Below, piece after piece: positions 42,780 through 54,199 of a stretch of DNA of 64,000 nucleotides. The stretch is from Eutreptiella sp. 'Long Island Sound 2002'. Lineage: Eukaryota > Euglenozoa > Euglenophyceae > Eutreptiales > Eutreptiaceae. Location of the stretch: positions 39,310,294 to 39,374,293 of the forward strand of contig OZ038383.1 of the NCBI GenBank assembly GCA_964036045.1, written 5' to 3'. Each line of letters opens with the position of its first letter. Positions within the stretch are counted from its first letter, which is position 1. Below the pieces are notes generated by a model. The model ran no database searches. It saw only the letters and a program-made list of their open reading frames with translations, and was not told the DNA's origin. The position numbers were made by a program, and so were the translations under genes.

Positions 42780-43030
42780 TGAAACTTAGTAAAATTTTTT
42801 AAAATTTTTTTTTACTAAGTTTCAAAACTTAGTAAAAAAGTATGCATTTACTAAGTTTTCCCTCTGCGGGTGGGTTTTTACTAAGTAATTTGCTTAGTAG
42901 AATTTCTTTTTCTACTCAGTAAATTACTTAGCAGAAAGAAAAAAATTTTACTCAGTCATTTACTTTGTACGAAAAAAATTTACAAAGTAAAAAAATAACA
43001 TTTTTTTCTTACCAAGTAAAAAACTTACTG
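42780..43030. repeat. AT-rich palindromic island
   Basis: Repeated ACTTAGTAAAA and its inverse TTTTACTAAGT occur at least six times, with T and A tracts between, and can pair in many ways. The base composition contrasts sharply with the GC-rich flanks. No coding content. Confidence 0.8.
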
Positions 43031-43034
43031 TCCA

Positions 43035-43235
43035 CTTCTGACTGCCATTGCTGATTTTGTCCGCCAGTCTGAAGCGTTGGGGACCCCCCCGGCGGCAGGG
43101 GTTCTGTGGCCACCTGGCCTACTTGTGGGCCACTTCTGATTCTGTCCCCCGCTCTGAAGCGTTAGGGACCCCCCAGGCGGCAGGGGTTATGTAGCCACCC
43201 TGCCCACTTGTGGGCCACTTCTGAATTTGTTGCCC
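43035..43235. repeat. ~97-bp tandem repeat, two and a half copies
   Basis: Units share GGGCCACTTCTGA, TCTGAAGCGTTrGGGACC, GGCGGCAGGGGTT and the text GCCCACTTGT. Copies begin near 43,035, 43,130 and 43,212. Confidence 0.8.
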
Positions 43236-43505
43236 GCTCACCGAACCTGTATACCCCCCCCCCCCTTTAAGGTTGGTCAAAGTAGTCTTTTGTGCACTGT
43301 ACAATTTTCCAGTTGTTTGACACATACTGGCCTAGTGTTGTGCAAATATCTGCCCCAAGACAGGCTACAGGATTTGCTCACTTGTATCCTGCTGTCATGC
43401 TCCATGCAGGCACACATGGAAGAGTCTTCGAAGCTTAAATACAATGTAACTCCCCCATCCCCAAGGACACACAAGCGCTTGTAGCAGGGATCTTCTTTTA
43501 CTGGT

Positions 43506-44415
43506 ATGACGATCACTATACCAGCAACTGTTTTCTCTGTGGCACAAAAGGCTGCGGCGTGTCTTTTGGCACTGCAGCCCACGTGGCAAAGCTGCGCCCT
43601 AATTCTTGAGGCTGCGTGCCAGACATGTGCTGCCATTGTGAGCCCGATGTTTGTTGCACAGCACCCACAGGGTTTTCCCAGGGGTGGTGAGGTGTGGCAT
43701 TTGGCTGCTGTTCAAGACAAGTTGCCGGACAAATGCTGGTGGCTGCAAGGTGAATGGCAGGAATTGGTAAGATTCTTCGCAAGGGATGGGTGATTTACAG
43801 TGCAGACTGCTGCCATCCCCTTGACTGAGCCTTAGACAACACACGGAGTTGCCCATAGTGTTGGCCATACAGAAGCATTTTTTGAAGGGGTGTGTAGTCT
43901 ACTCAACCGATCTACCAATCAGTCAACCAATCTAATGCACTTTTGAACACCAAAAATCCTACCGTTCAGAGGAGCTTGGAAGTCAAGCTATTGGTTGTAG
44001 CATGTGATTCTGCACGGTTTTATGAGTACAACCAACATCTTGTAATGGAAGAGTACAGAAAAAAAGACGGCGGACAAACCGTCCATCAGCAAACAAAGGG
44101 AAGCGGCGAAAGCGTGTTGAGGCCCCTTGATGTGAGTTTGTGAAAGAGGAGATGCAGTACTTTGACGTGGGTTGTGGCTGTTGGAAACCAGCCGCATCGA
44201 AGATGCAATCTTTGGATATGAAAATTCATGACTGCCCCCCAGCCCCCACTCCCCCTGACTCTATAAAAAAAAGAGTAACCCCTGGTGGTGGACCTCCAAA
44301 TAGGAAGAGTAGTTGCGGGAGTCGAAGAAAATCTTTTGCAGCCGCTGCCCTGCCTCGAGGGCGAGATATCCTCATCACTGGCAATGACGTAGGGGAGGGC
44401 GATGCATTGGATTAG
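43506..44415 (+). other. Short unrecognised ORFs
   Basis: Frames at 43,506-43,793 (FPRGGEVWHLAAVQDKLPDK), 43,943-44,143 and 44,140-44,415 (MQYFDVGCGCWKPAASKMQS) follow one another on the plus strand and have reasonable composition. They may be pieces of one decayed gene. No domain is recognisable. Confidence 0.3.
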
Positions 44416-44782
44416 TGGCAAGAGGTTATCCGTGCAGAGGTGGCATGGGGTAGGGTTCATTGCATTGTATACCCAGTGCAAAAAACATTGCTTTTGTATT
44501 ACATAATGTTGCCCTAAAGCTCATTTTTACAGGCAATCGTCTTCAAGAAAGGACTTTCTTCACAAGCCACAAACTGCAACCGACTACACAGTGATGTAGG
44601 CAAATGGTGTGCGTTTGGTTGTACCATGAACCTCATCACAGTGGTTTTGAAGCGGGAACCAAACATATAGATGCTGAGTTGGTGACCCCTTTTTTTGCGT
44701 AGCGCCAATATGGCGCCAATTTTCAAACTATGAAGACCAAGTTGGACATTGTAGCCACTGCTGCAATCCGTAAATCTAGTTG

Positions 44783-45302
44783 GGACCCGTCTTTTTTTCA
44801 AACCCTGAAGCTGTAGCTTCAAAAGTCCAAGACCCCCCCCCTCCGGCTGAAGCCGCCCGACGAAATCTGCAAATGGTTGCTTACCACCTTTGCCTATTCC
44901 TTTAATAACCAGTGTTGCACATAAATGCCGAAGCAAATGCACCCATTAGCGTGTACCAATCCCTTTTTACGGGGCCTGCCGGTGTGGGCAGAGGCACCAC
45001 ACTAGGGTTTGGCCAGATCAGAATTCCGGGCCTTGTGTCATCCACCGGAGTCACCCTTGTTCCCGAATCGTGTCCTAACTGGTAACTGGATAGAACTAAC
45101 ACTATTAGCATCGATGTTAAGGCCGTCAATGGGTTGGCCCGCTTTGAGCGCGCCCCCAGAAGCCAGGGAGCGCGCCGCCAGCACGGGCCCCAAATCAGGA
45201 CAGAAATTGGGATTGCAACAATTTCTCCAGCTTTGAAGCCGTCCCTAACCCCCCCCCCCCTTCTGAATCTACAGCTTCAGGATTTGAAAAAAAGACGGGT
45301 CC
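44783..45302. repeat. Inverted repeat with 39-bp arms around a ~440-bp loop
   Basis: The arms are at 44,783-44,821 and 45,264-45,302. Both contain GGACCCGTCTTTTTTTCAAA and CCTGAAGCTGTAG in opposite orientation, with only a couple of mismatches. C-rich tracts lie just inside each arm. The loop holds minus-strand frames (RPGILIWPNPSVVPLPTP) with no recognised family. It could be a small TIR element, but I find no clear target duplication. Confidence 0.7.
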
Positions 45303-45754
45303 TTGGCTGACTCGTTGTAAGGTTCCAAAGTGTGACCTCATTGCGTCACAGGAAATGTATGACACAGCACGTAAAATTGAGGACAACTTGGAATGTATTG
45401 GTTTTTGAGTAGGAATGACAAGAAGGTTACAGCTTTTCGACAGGAGATGCAGTGTGTTGAGGATGCTGGTCTTTATCTGCTGCTTGTGTCTTTTGCTACG
45501 GGGGTACACGGGTGTAGGAGGGAGTGTGGGGCCACCGACCTGTGTTGGAGGGAGGGAGGGAGGGAGGGGGGGGGTCCGGCCATTCCTATTCTCAACCTAA
45601 AATTCTCACATTGTCGCATATTATCTCCCTCCAAATTTGTCGGCAATCCGAAATGCGTACGAATTTCCAAAAACGCAAAATTGTAGCAAAACTCACCCGA
45701 ATTCGCGTCAATTCGTGCACGTCTGAATTTCGTAATTTCGTGTTGCGTTCACGG

Positions 45755-46790
45755 TAACTGAGCCGAATATTCGCAACCTACCAACCAGCTAAAACATCCA
45801 ATTTCAAGCCATTTCTAGCGACAAGTTTTGGCAAAGATACCACGAGAAACACACACGATGGCGCCAAGTTACGAGCAAAACACAACAAAAAGTTCTCAAA
45901 TTTGCGCGTCCGTGAATCTCCCATTCAAACTTCTGCTTCACGAAGGGTCCCTACATACAAGTACCGCCCAACCCTACCCCCTTGGCGACGCCCGCATGGG
46001 TGGATTAAAGTACATATGAAGCACCCCCCCCCCCCCCACGTCGCAAAGTTTGCGACGGATGCATACCTCATCAACTCACGTGATAATTTTCAGTTCCTAC
46101 TATTTGGATCAATGTACAATAACACCCTCCTCCCGCCTATTCTTCCTTTGTCAAGTGACTTAGCATGAGCAACGCATGCATTCCCACGTGTGGGTGATTT
46201 GTGATGGATACATACCACATATTCCTTTGGCTACGCGTACAGTGGTCGACCGGCCCCCGGTTTGTGCACTCCGAGTTAGTTTAGAGATGAGAATAGGGAT
46301 CGGGGTTTTTGAAGGTGCCCGACGTGATGGGATAGGTGGCATCGTCCAAACAAATGAAATCATGGAGTTTCACAACCGGCCGACTTGTTTGTGGTTGTCC
46401 GGTCGGAAACCCCGTTTCCCTCACTTTTGAACACTTTACCACACTTTGTTGTTGTGTCCGTTGAAGTGTGCCCATTCAGCCCTTCTACGGCCACATAACA
46501 ACAGTGTGGTTCGCGTTCCATGGAACACATTGTTTTTCACCATGCTGCACAGGAAATTGATAAGTTTTGTATGATTTTTTTTCCTTTTTGTGCCATGTAC
46601 CCTTCGTGAACCGGCCGTTTGAATGGGACATTCATGGTACCGTGAATTTGACAACTTTTTTGCTGTGTTTTGCGCGTAACTTGGTGCCATTGTGTGCGTT
46701 TTTCGTGCTATCTTTGCCCAAAGCGTGGTCCAACAAATGTGTGCAAATTAGAGGTTTTAAGTAGCCACATGGTTCAACATATTCGGTGAG
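45755..46790. mobile_element. Foldback-type element with ~200-bp diverged inverted arms
   Basis: The left arm (about 45,755-45,970) and right arm (about 46,575-46,790, inverted) share GGCAAAGATA, CACACACGATGGCGCCAAGT versus CGCACACAATGGCACCAAGT, CGCAAAACACA and TCCCATTCAAAC blocks in the same order, at roughly three-quarters identity by eye. The centre includes poly-C (46,024-46,037) and no transposase. Boundaries are approximate. Confidence 0.65.
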
Positions 46791-46859
46791 ATTCGGTCGA
46801 ATCTGAAATTCACGCACCCAAATTCACGCTAGGTTCACAGGTCCACAGACTTTCCTCAT

Positions 46860-48180
46860 ATGCAACGCGGTGTTCAAACGGCTCACCAAGAACACTCCAC
46901 TTGGATTACCATTGACCCCATTGCTCACGGCGATCCAGCGGCGATCCAGCGGCAGCTTTCTGTGTTGAATGCCCTCAAGGACAAGGGTTACCAGTTACAG
47001 CAGGAATGCAGGAACGCATGCTATGCCGCCAAATGCCTGAATACCGTAGATCCATCGCTCAAACCGTACATATGTTTCCATACCTCACTACCCGAAGTTA
47101 TAGCACAATGGCGGCCCATTCTGACCTGCTTTTGGCGATGTACCCAGAATTACAAGAACATTGCCTGATTATGCGAACAATGGCGCTGCCACATGACCTG
47201 TTGGTGTGGTCTGATGTGACGACGGCACACATCATGAGTTTTTTCCAAGATCTGCAAATCCTCTATGTGCATTGTGTGGGGGCGACTTCATGCTTGCTAC
47301 ATGTCTCCCTATCACTTGCAGACTCACTCACCAGAGTATTTAACTGCTCCGGGATATTGGGGGCCTGGCCTTGGTCTTTCCTACCACACGGGGGAGTGGT
47401 GCATACACAAGCCGGGTCTAAGTTTGGGCCGGCAAATCCTCACCTTTGGCCATGTGCACCGCCAACTGCCCCTGGTGTCCACGCAGTACTTCCATCGTTT
47501 GTATGAGGGAAAGACCCGGGAACGGCCCAGCATATGTGCTCCCCACTTATGACCTGGTGTACAGACACGCCGGCATTTGGGCTGTCCACGCAGCTCATCT
47601 ACAACATCCTGTTGGAGCCGGGGGACGGCACGTACGTGGTCCTACTGCCTACGTCCTCCTCGGCCATGCCACTCATGCAAAAACTGCACCTGTCCAATAG
47701 AGCCACGTGCATGGGCAGGCACATGTCTGTACAACGATTCCTCCCCGCCCACTGTACCAAATTTGCTCACCACCTGAAATCCGTGACATGCCAACATTGG
47801 ATGGTGTACCCACCCAAGCACCCTCCCCAACTGCGCCATGAATTCTTATTTATTGCATTCGCATCGGTTATCGTCAAATATGGAGGCGTCATGGGGGCAA
47901 TTTCGCCGAAAGTCCTGCCCTATAGACTGCAGTCAAAAGAGGGCGAATATTTCTCTTGGGTGTATCAAAAGGAGTCAGCTGTGCGGGCAGCTAAACTACA
48001 AGCCGCATGGTGCGCGAAGCGGCGCGTAATACGCGCGTCTTTTTCATGGGAAGGGGTAGGGCATTCCTATGATGTGGTCAACAAGCTGTTTCATGTGTGT
48101 ACGTCCTCCGTGGGTCGCAAGATCTCGTCATGGACACAGGTCGTTCCCACCATGTCTGTCCTAAAGAGGCATCTGGATCT
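46860..48180 (+). pseudogene. N-terminal region of the Penelope-like element
   Basis: Overlapping frames at 46,860-47,168 (KDKGYQLQQECRNACYAAKC), 47,006-47,506 (LLLAMYPELQEHCLIMRTMA), 47,265-47,552 and 47,534-48,421 (YFSWVYQKESAVRAAKLQAA) switch repeatedly and look like one broken polypeptide. Cys/His-containing stretches are present but I see no clean zinc finger. Assigned by position before the nuclease. Confidence 0.4.
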
Positions 48181-48182
48181 AT

Positions 48183-48500
48183 GTGATCTGGGCGCCCCAC
48201 GATACATTTGTATACGTGGGGCAATGCGGAGGGAAATTTTTGGAGCGACACACTTTTTGGCGCATGATGGAGCACATTTTGGGCGCCCAAGACTGGCAGC
48301 TCCTTCACAGAAACAAACGCAGCAAAAATCCTTTTTTCGAATGGATTTTGAAGCATGGGTTCCACGGGATCCAATTATCGCCTCTAGAAATGGTCCCGCA
48401 CTGGAAAGCAGACCTCCATGAGGTGTGGTGGATGCACCGTTTTGGACGGCCAGTGTTGCTCAACAAGTATGTACCACTCCTAAAAGTCCCCAAGTGGTAA
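48183..48500 (+). pseudogene. GIY-YIG endonuclease-like segment
   Basis: This nuclease type nicks DNA for Penelope-like insertion. The frame reads HDTFVYVGQCGGKFLERHTF, where FVYVGQ corresponds to the YIG strand, followed by RMMEHILGAQDW. The later KADLHEVWWMHRFGRPVLLN has the Glu...Trp...Asn spacing of the fold's last conserved block. The first GIY strand is imperfect (APHDTF). A preceding frame overlaps it, so a frameshift lies near 48,190. Confidence 0.6.
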
Positions 48501-48574
48501 CCTTCAAAAACAAATAGGCCAAAAAAGATAGAATACCTGCAAGGGCTGATGCGCAAGAGCGTGCCACGAAATTC

Positions 48575-49264
48575 GTGAATGCCATGCAGACAGATTTGTC
48601 GCATGCAGAACAACTTAGGCTGGTTATTGATGCCAGGGAACTGTTTACAGGGGCCGGGCCTCCCAGGTTTTTACGCAGGCGCAATGGAACATACAGCGGG
48701 ATAATGCCGCGAAAATTTGTATTGGGAATTCTGCTGCTTGACCCACAGGGAAAGGATACTTTACTTAAAGGAGTGGTGTCCACGTTCCAACTAAGCACCC
48801 AGGTCCCAGCCCTATATCAAGAGTTTCTGTGCAAGTCAGTGGTATGTGTGCGTAAGTCAACACCATTTGTCATCACAATTTGCCAATCCTACAAACTAGT
48901 CATAACAACGGATGAGTTTGAATACAGACTGACATCCAATAAGTGGCATTGCTGCTACAGCGAAGTACACTCACGTTTCGGGGTACCGCTAGTAAATGGT
49001 CATGTGTTCACCCGTTTTCAGTGGCTTCGGCATTTGTCCCCATCTGTGGACCCTGCGGTTTTCGAAGAAAACATGAAGAATAGGACGGTGCCACCATGGA
49101 GCTTGGCTCATGACGTGGAACAGGCGCAGAAGGAGTTGCATTTTCTGGCCACAGTGGCATGCGTTACCCTAACAGCCAATATCCTGAGCAAGGCCCATGC
49201 TGCCCAAAGGCGTGCAACAGCCCAGTGCCCAAGTAAACACCATGCGTCGGTCCAGCAGCATTGA
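48575..49264 (+). pseudogene. Linker region of the Penelope-like element
   Basis: This 229-residue frame, open throughout, lies between nuclease and RT. The text PRKFVLGILLLDPQGKDTLL and FRFQW-like segments look coding. Not recognised by itself; position suggests the region joining nuclease and RT. Another frame (49,261-49,689) continues with SKLWMACEGYFYPQFYANCY before short GTAACCGT repeats near 49,510-49,560. Confidence 0.4.
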
Positions 49265-50165
49265 ACCTATTACCCCCATCCCTTGTCCTTGGCCCTTTTG
49301 GTAAGGGCACCTCCAAGCTGTGGATGGCTTGTGAGGGGTATTTTTACCCCCAGTTCTATGCGAATTGTTATCAGACACCAAAAAGATTCACTGAGATAGT
49401 GAGATCTGGTTCCCACCAACATGCCTCTGAGGAACTGTTTGATTTTATGGTGTCCAGGGCGCGGGCATATTTGAATAATGAGACCGTGACCAAGCCTCCT
49501 GTCCCACCGTGTGACCAATTTCGTAACCGTTGCGTAACCGTGCGTAACCATTGTGTAACCGTGCGGAGGAACGCCTCAAGCACGTTGCAAACATCATTCA
49601 GTGCCACAACCAAGCGTGCACAGGCAGGTGTAGGTGTAGAGCCGTTGTACCATGCATTTGAGGTGAGAACCGCAGCGCGCTGTCAGTGACAGTCTACATT
49701 GAACTGATTTGTGCGGAGCCAGATCCTGTGAGCGGGGTACCCGGTTAGCCAAGTATCCGACTCTATGCCAGCCACAACCAAGCGTGTCAGAACGAAAACA
49801 AACCACAACAGATGATATCCAGCATGTCTAATGAATGCAAGTCGTTTTGGCAGCGATTCACGGACCAAGGTGTGTGCAGACTCAAGTCACGGGCCGTAAA
49901 AACTGGCGGGGATGGAACAGAATTGACTCGCACCACCTGCTCCCTTACACGGGGGCTGCGCACTCCGTCACTCAGCTACCCGGGAGTGGCACGTCGTGCT
50001 GCCTCGGTGGTGCCGGTCGCCACCAAGTGTGACTGCCGCAGTATGATCGGGCCCCCACCGGAGCCCCCACCTGACCCCGCGCTTGCACCACCGAAACCGG
50101 CAACGCGTCGCGGACGAGTGCGGTAACCTGTACAACCACATATTTTATCTCTACACCACGCGCCC

Positions 50166-51565
50166 ATGCGACTGATCTGCGCTTTTGCACCACCCACTGA
50201 TGCAATTTCACTCCTCCAATCAAGTAAATTGGTCCTGCTACAGTCTGTGATGTTCATCCGTTTGTCTGATTTCTATTGGACGGGCCTGCATGGGGTGTTT
50301 GTGTGGGCCTCGAAATCTTGTACGTTAATTACATGTCCGATATCTATGGCCTCCGGAACCAACCCTGCGGCTGCAGGATACAGTGTGTCGCAGATCTGCT
50401 CCCCCCTTGTATGTCCTGTCCCGCCTCCCAAAGCCAAAAATAGACTCCTCCCTGTCCCGAGCTCACAACTGCTGGTGAAATACAAGTCAAAGGAGCGCCA
50501 AGCCCTCATGAAAGCGCGGGAGGTACCGACCCAAGATAAACACCCTTATCGCAGGTTAGGGAAACTCATGGGTCGGTGCCTCTCGCTGCTGTGGAAAGAA
50601 GCTGTCACGGTCCTGGGGTCTCGGGAAATTGTTGCAATGAGCGATATATTACACCCTATCCGTGTTGTCACGGATGGACGACCCCCCGCCACACACGGAA
50701 TTCCGGTGGATAGAGTATCACATAAGGGAGATGTTCCCTGAAATTAAGTGCAGTGATCTGCTCCCAGCACTGTCCTGGATACATGAGCAGCTGGTGGCCT
50801 GGAAAACAACGCGAGGTACACTCCAATTTTTCGTTTCAAAGGACGGCAATAGAAAACTGGACAATTGCTCACGGGGCGCCCGTGATCTTTTTGTCCTTTG
50901 CGTTTGCTGATGTCGTACATTATTTGTTGTTTGACACATTTGTTGGGGACTGTTTTTTAAATTTGTCTTCGGTAATGAGCCAAAACACCGGAGTCCCCAT
51001 TGAGGGATCCTGTTCGGCGCAACTAGCCAGCCTGAGACTTATTTTCAGGGAAAAAACACAACCACTGCGGGGGAGACTGCTGAATGGTGACTGGGTGTGT
51101 TTCCGAGATAATTCTCTGTTTCTACAGGCCGTGCCCCTTGATCCCCAGGCCTGTGATGCGATCCTGGAACAAATCCGGGTGGATCTGAAGGGTCTCACTG
51201 GGATGGACATACATCCACCCAGCCAGGAGCCACCCACTGTCACTGCCAGATTTCCTGAATTGTGTCACTGACTCTACACCCCCGCAGGTGGACAAACCTA
51301 TGGATCCGACAGCCCCTGGGGCTGCAGCAATGCTTCAGTCACTGGTGCCAAGCTGGGTTAAACAGGCAGCGCACTACCGAATATCCAGGGATACAGCAAA
51401 CATGATTCTGGGTTTCCTGGAATGACTGTTTCAAGCCAAAGGGTACTCAGGGTCCTCATGGGAGCCTCTCCTGCGAAAAGGTGCACGTGTCTGGGGCCTA
51501 CAGACAGCCTGCGAACCAGATCCACGCGTGAGCAAAGCCGCCAGCACCAGTGGTGTATAACACTG
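50166..51565 (+). pseudogene. Penelope-type reverse transcriptase
   Basis: In order: a basic lead-in (LLVKYKSKERQALMKAREVP, 50,166-50,741); motif A region RWIEYHIREMFPEI (50.70-50.75 kb), with His where the catalytic Asp is expected; SRGARDLFV (near 50,880), then after a frameshift FADVVHYLLFDTF; motif B region GVPIEGSCSAQLASL (near 50.99-51.04 kb); and the active-site box WVCFRDNSLF (near 51,100) in place of YxDD. A further frame (51,283-51,412) encodes SWVKQAAHYRISRD and ends in a TGA, after which LFQAKGYSGSSWEPLL continues the usual Penelope C-terminus. Two catalytic changes plus frameshifts mean it is inactive. Confidence 0.65.
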
Positions 51566-51649
51566 TACGCCTATGAGGGAATGTATCTGCCACTGAAGTG
51601 CTTTGTCATATACCCGCTGCTCTACAGAAACCCCATGTGGTAGCCGTGC

Positions 51650-53300
51650 TTTCTGATTTGTTGGCTTTGTTGCACTGCTCTCTCTGTGCCTCTGAAGACT
51701 ACGGGTCACTTTGCACCACTACTTGCCTGACGACGTAGAGCAGCACCCTCATCTAGAACAATTAGAAGATTTAAGTTACACTTCCGTAGAACCCTAAAAA
51801 AGGGGGGGAGGTTTGGGCAAGGAAAAGGGTATCTGAAGTGCCTGTGACCGCTTGCGACCGCCTCCAACCGTGAGCACCCCCGTTGCTTTGGTTCTAGTAG
51901 TACCAATGGGTGTGTGTTTGTGTGCTGTTGTGCTTCATCAGTGCCCAGCATATGTAATTCAGAGCATCTGGCTAAATTGAATTGGTGCAGATTGTGGCAA
52001 ATAGAGAGGGTTGGTTGAATACAATACCGCAGTAGTTGGGACAACACCATGGTGTTGTGCATGCTAACCAGGGGTTAGTGTTCTTGCACGGTCTTCTTTA
52101 TCTTTCTGTAGTGCAATGCTGCAGTGCATGCAACATTCCAAGTCAACCCAATTTTGTGAGCTGACTGCCTGTTCCTCTTGAGAACCGCAATGCAGGACAG
52201 TGTGGAGAATATGGAGACAGGTGACACCCCTCATACATCTGCCGCTGTTTGTTTTGTGTGTGCATGCAGAAGCATTTCTGGAATGTGATTTACGAAAGCC
52301 TCAAGTGTTCGGATTTGTCTGGTTGGCTGATTGGAGAGCACGACAAGGGGGTGTTGTGCGTGGGAAAGTGACGCTTTGTCTCAGGTGTAAATGACGGTCA
52401 TGTGAGAAAGTTTGAATGTTTCTATGCTTTCAACTTAAACGCGTCGTCCCAAGCAGAGCAGTGTTACAACAAGGAATCTCAGCTGTACATGGCATTGCCA
52501 CTCACATATGCATGGCAAGGCAGTGCATAGAAAGTGACGAAATACTCTTTGTTTGGCTCCAGGTTATCAAGTAGAGCAGCTGGAAGTTGAAGAGCTTTTG
52601 CATGAGGTCTACATTGTACTCCACCCCGTTGTGCGTGCCATGCATTTGGCTGAACAGACCTGTTTTCAGGGAGGGGGGGGGGGGGGGGGGGCGGAAAAAA
52701 ATCTCTGGTTGGGGGTCCTTTTTCCACCCACTACCCGGGGGGGGGGGGGAGTGTATTGCAGGAAAAAATCCCTGTGTGCAGCTTTTCTTTAGGAAAAAAT
52801 GCCTGTGTAGTGAACTTCTGTTGTATGCACCCCCTTCTAATGTTACCACCCTCTTGCCCCATTCCCTTCCACGCTTCCCTTATTGCAAACATGATGTTGC
52901 TGGGGGGGGGGTGCACTCTTTGCTATGGGTCCCCCCATAGGGGCGACCTTGTCAGTCCAAAACAGGCGCACATACCCCTTAAACCCCCCCCCCCCGGCTC
53001 TCGACCCCTTCCCCGTAGCAACCAGCCCCTGACAAGGAAACAAACAAAAGTCAGTTAAACACAGGGGGCCACTGACAGCACCGCTTTGCAATTTTTTTTT
53101 TCATTTTTGGCGAACCATCCTTTTTGAGTTAAACAGGTGCTGTCTGATGGCTGGGTGCCTGCGCAGGCAAGTTTCACCTTCTTGCCCTATAGGGGGGAGG
53201 AGAGGACGCCCAGGCACTCAAGGGGTGCAAGAGAGCAGGGTGGGGTGTCAAAATAAAAACCTGTAAGTTCCTCTCCTCCCCTCCCGCCTAGGCCACCCCC
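51650..53300. other. Low-complexity spacer, no confident gene
   Basis: A 19-base poly-G tract lies at 52,673-52,691, another G run near 52,739-52,748, and C runs near 52,983. A ~35-bp block around GGAAAAAATCCCTGTGTGCAG and GGAAAAAATGCCTGTGTAG repeats at 52,761-52,813. A 64-residue frame at 52,200-52,394 has a hydrophobic stretch (PLIHLPLFVLCVHAEAF), but nothing supports it as a gene. Confidence 0.4.
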
Positions 53301-53358
53301 GCCTTCTTTGCCCCCTACCTTTAGGTTCCACACATTTCTGGACTTGAATCTATGTGCC

Positions 53359-54199
53359 ATGCCAACTGGTGGGGATGTTCAAACAAAGATCAAGGAGGCA
53401 TGGCTAAGGCGCAACACTGTTGCACAGCGTTGGCAGTGCCCCTGTGGCAAAGTTTTGCCAACAACTCAACATCCGATGACACACACTTTTACCACACAAC
53501 ACTGTGCGGGCCATAGACACCAGGATTTCGTCAACTTTGGTAAGGTTCTTCCAGAACATTTTGAAAAAGCATCCAATAGGTGCATCATGCTAGTTGCACC
53601 AACGGTATGTTCTGCAAGTTTAATATGCTGTCTGCAAGCAAGTAAGCGGTACATAACGAGGTTGTACGGTCTCCAGTGCGCCAATGTTCTGATCGTTGGC
53701 AGTGGCGCCTCAATATGAATCATCATATGCAATCAGATGAGCTGCACAAAAATTTTTCTGTGCAGCCAAGCGCTGTGGATGCTTGGACCCTGACCGACAT
53801 CGAACGAGCTGTGCTAGGGCGGGGGGGAAAGGAGTGGCAACGGAAAAAAAAAGGGTGATGCCAGTGGTAAGCCGAGAGCAAAGACCAGGGCCAAAGCATT
53901 GCGCGAGGACATGCACAGCCTGCAGCAATTGGCACGAGATGATCGAAGCAAAGGCACATGAGCAAAAGGGTGTTGAGGAGGCCGGGACTAAACAGGGGGA
54001 GCGAGATGTCGCACGTTGTGCCGCTAAGGATTCAGATTTCTCTGCACCCTCTTCCTCTGATTTGTCATCATCATCTGATAGTAGTTCTGAGTCATCCACT
54101 AATGACTCCTCACCACCGCCCCGCAAAGCCCCAAAGACGGCACCAAAAGGCTTGGGCAAGCGTGCAACTCACCCTAAGCCCGGTGGAAAGTCACGATGA
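53359..54199 (+). pseudogene. Cys/His-containing protein with Ser-acidic and Lys-rich tail, frameshifted
   Basis: An ATG at 53,359 starts MPTGGDVQTKIKEAWLRRNT, then RWQCPCGKVLPTTQHPMTHT and QHCAGHRHQDF, a plausible zinc-binding cluster. The text moves through a second frame (WTLTDIERAVLGRGGKEWQR) and, after poly-G and poly-A runs at 53,820-53,852, a third, ending in a Ser/Asp tract (SSSDLSSSSDSSSES) and a basic tail (KAPKTAPKGLGKR). This looks like one gene of about 280 residues with homopolymer slips, perhaps nuclear or DNA-binding. Not identified. Confidence 0.45.

Larger units (their letters stand above)
46860..51565 (+). mobile_element. Penelope-like element with GIY-YIG upstream of RT (Chlamys/Naiad-like order)
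   Basis: On the plus strand a GIY-YIG nuclease segment (48.2-48.5 kb) precedes a Penelope-type reverse transcriptase (50.2-51.5 kb). Classical Penelope elements have the reverse order. The N-terminal nuclease arrangement is the one described for Chlamys and Naiad elements of the green lineage and other protists. Coding pieces from 46.86 to 51.57 kb lie in several frames. The RT has lost catalytic residues, so the copy is dead. Ends not found. Confidence 0.65.
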
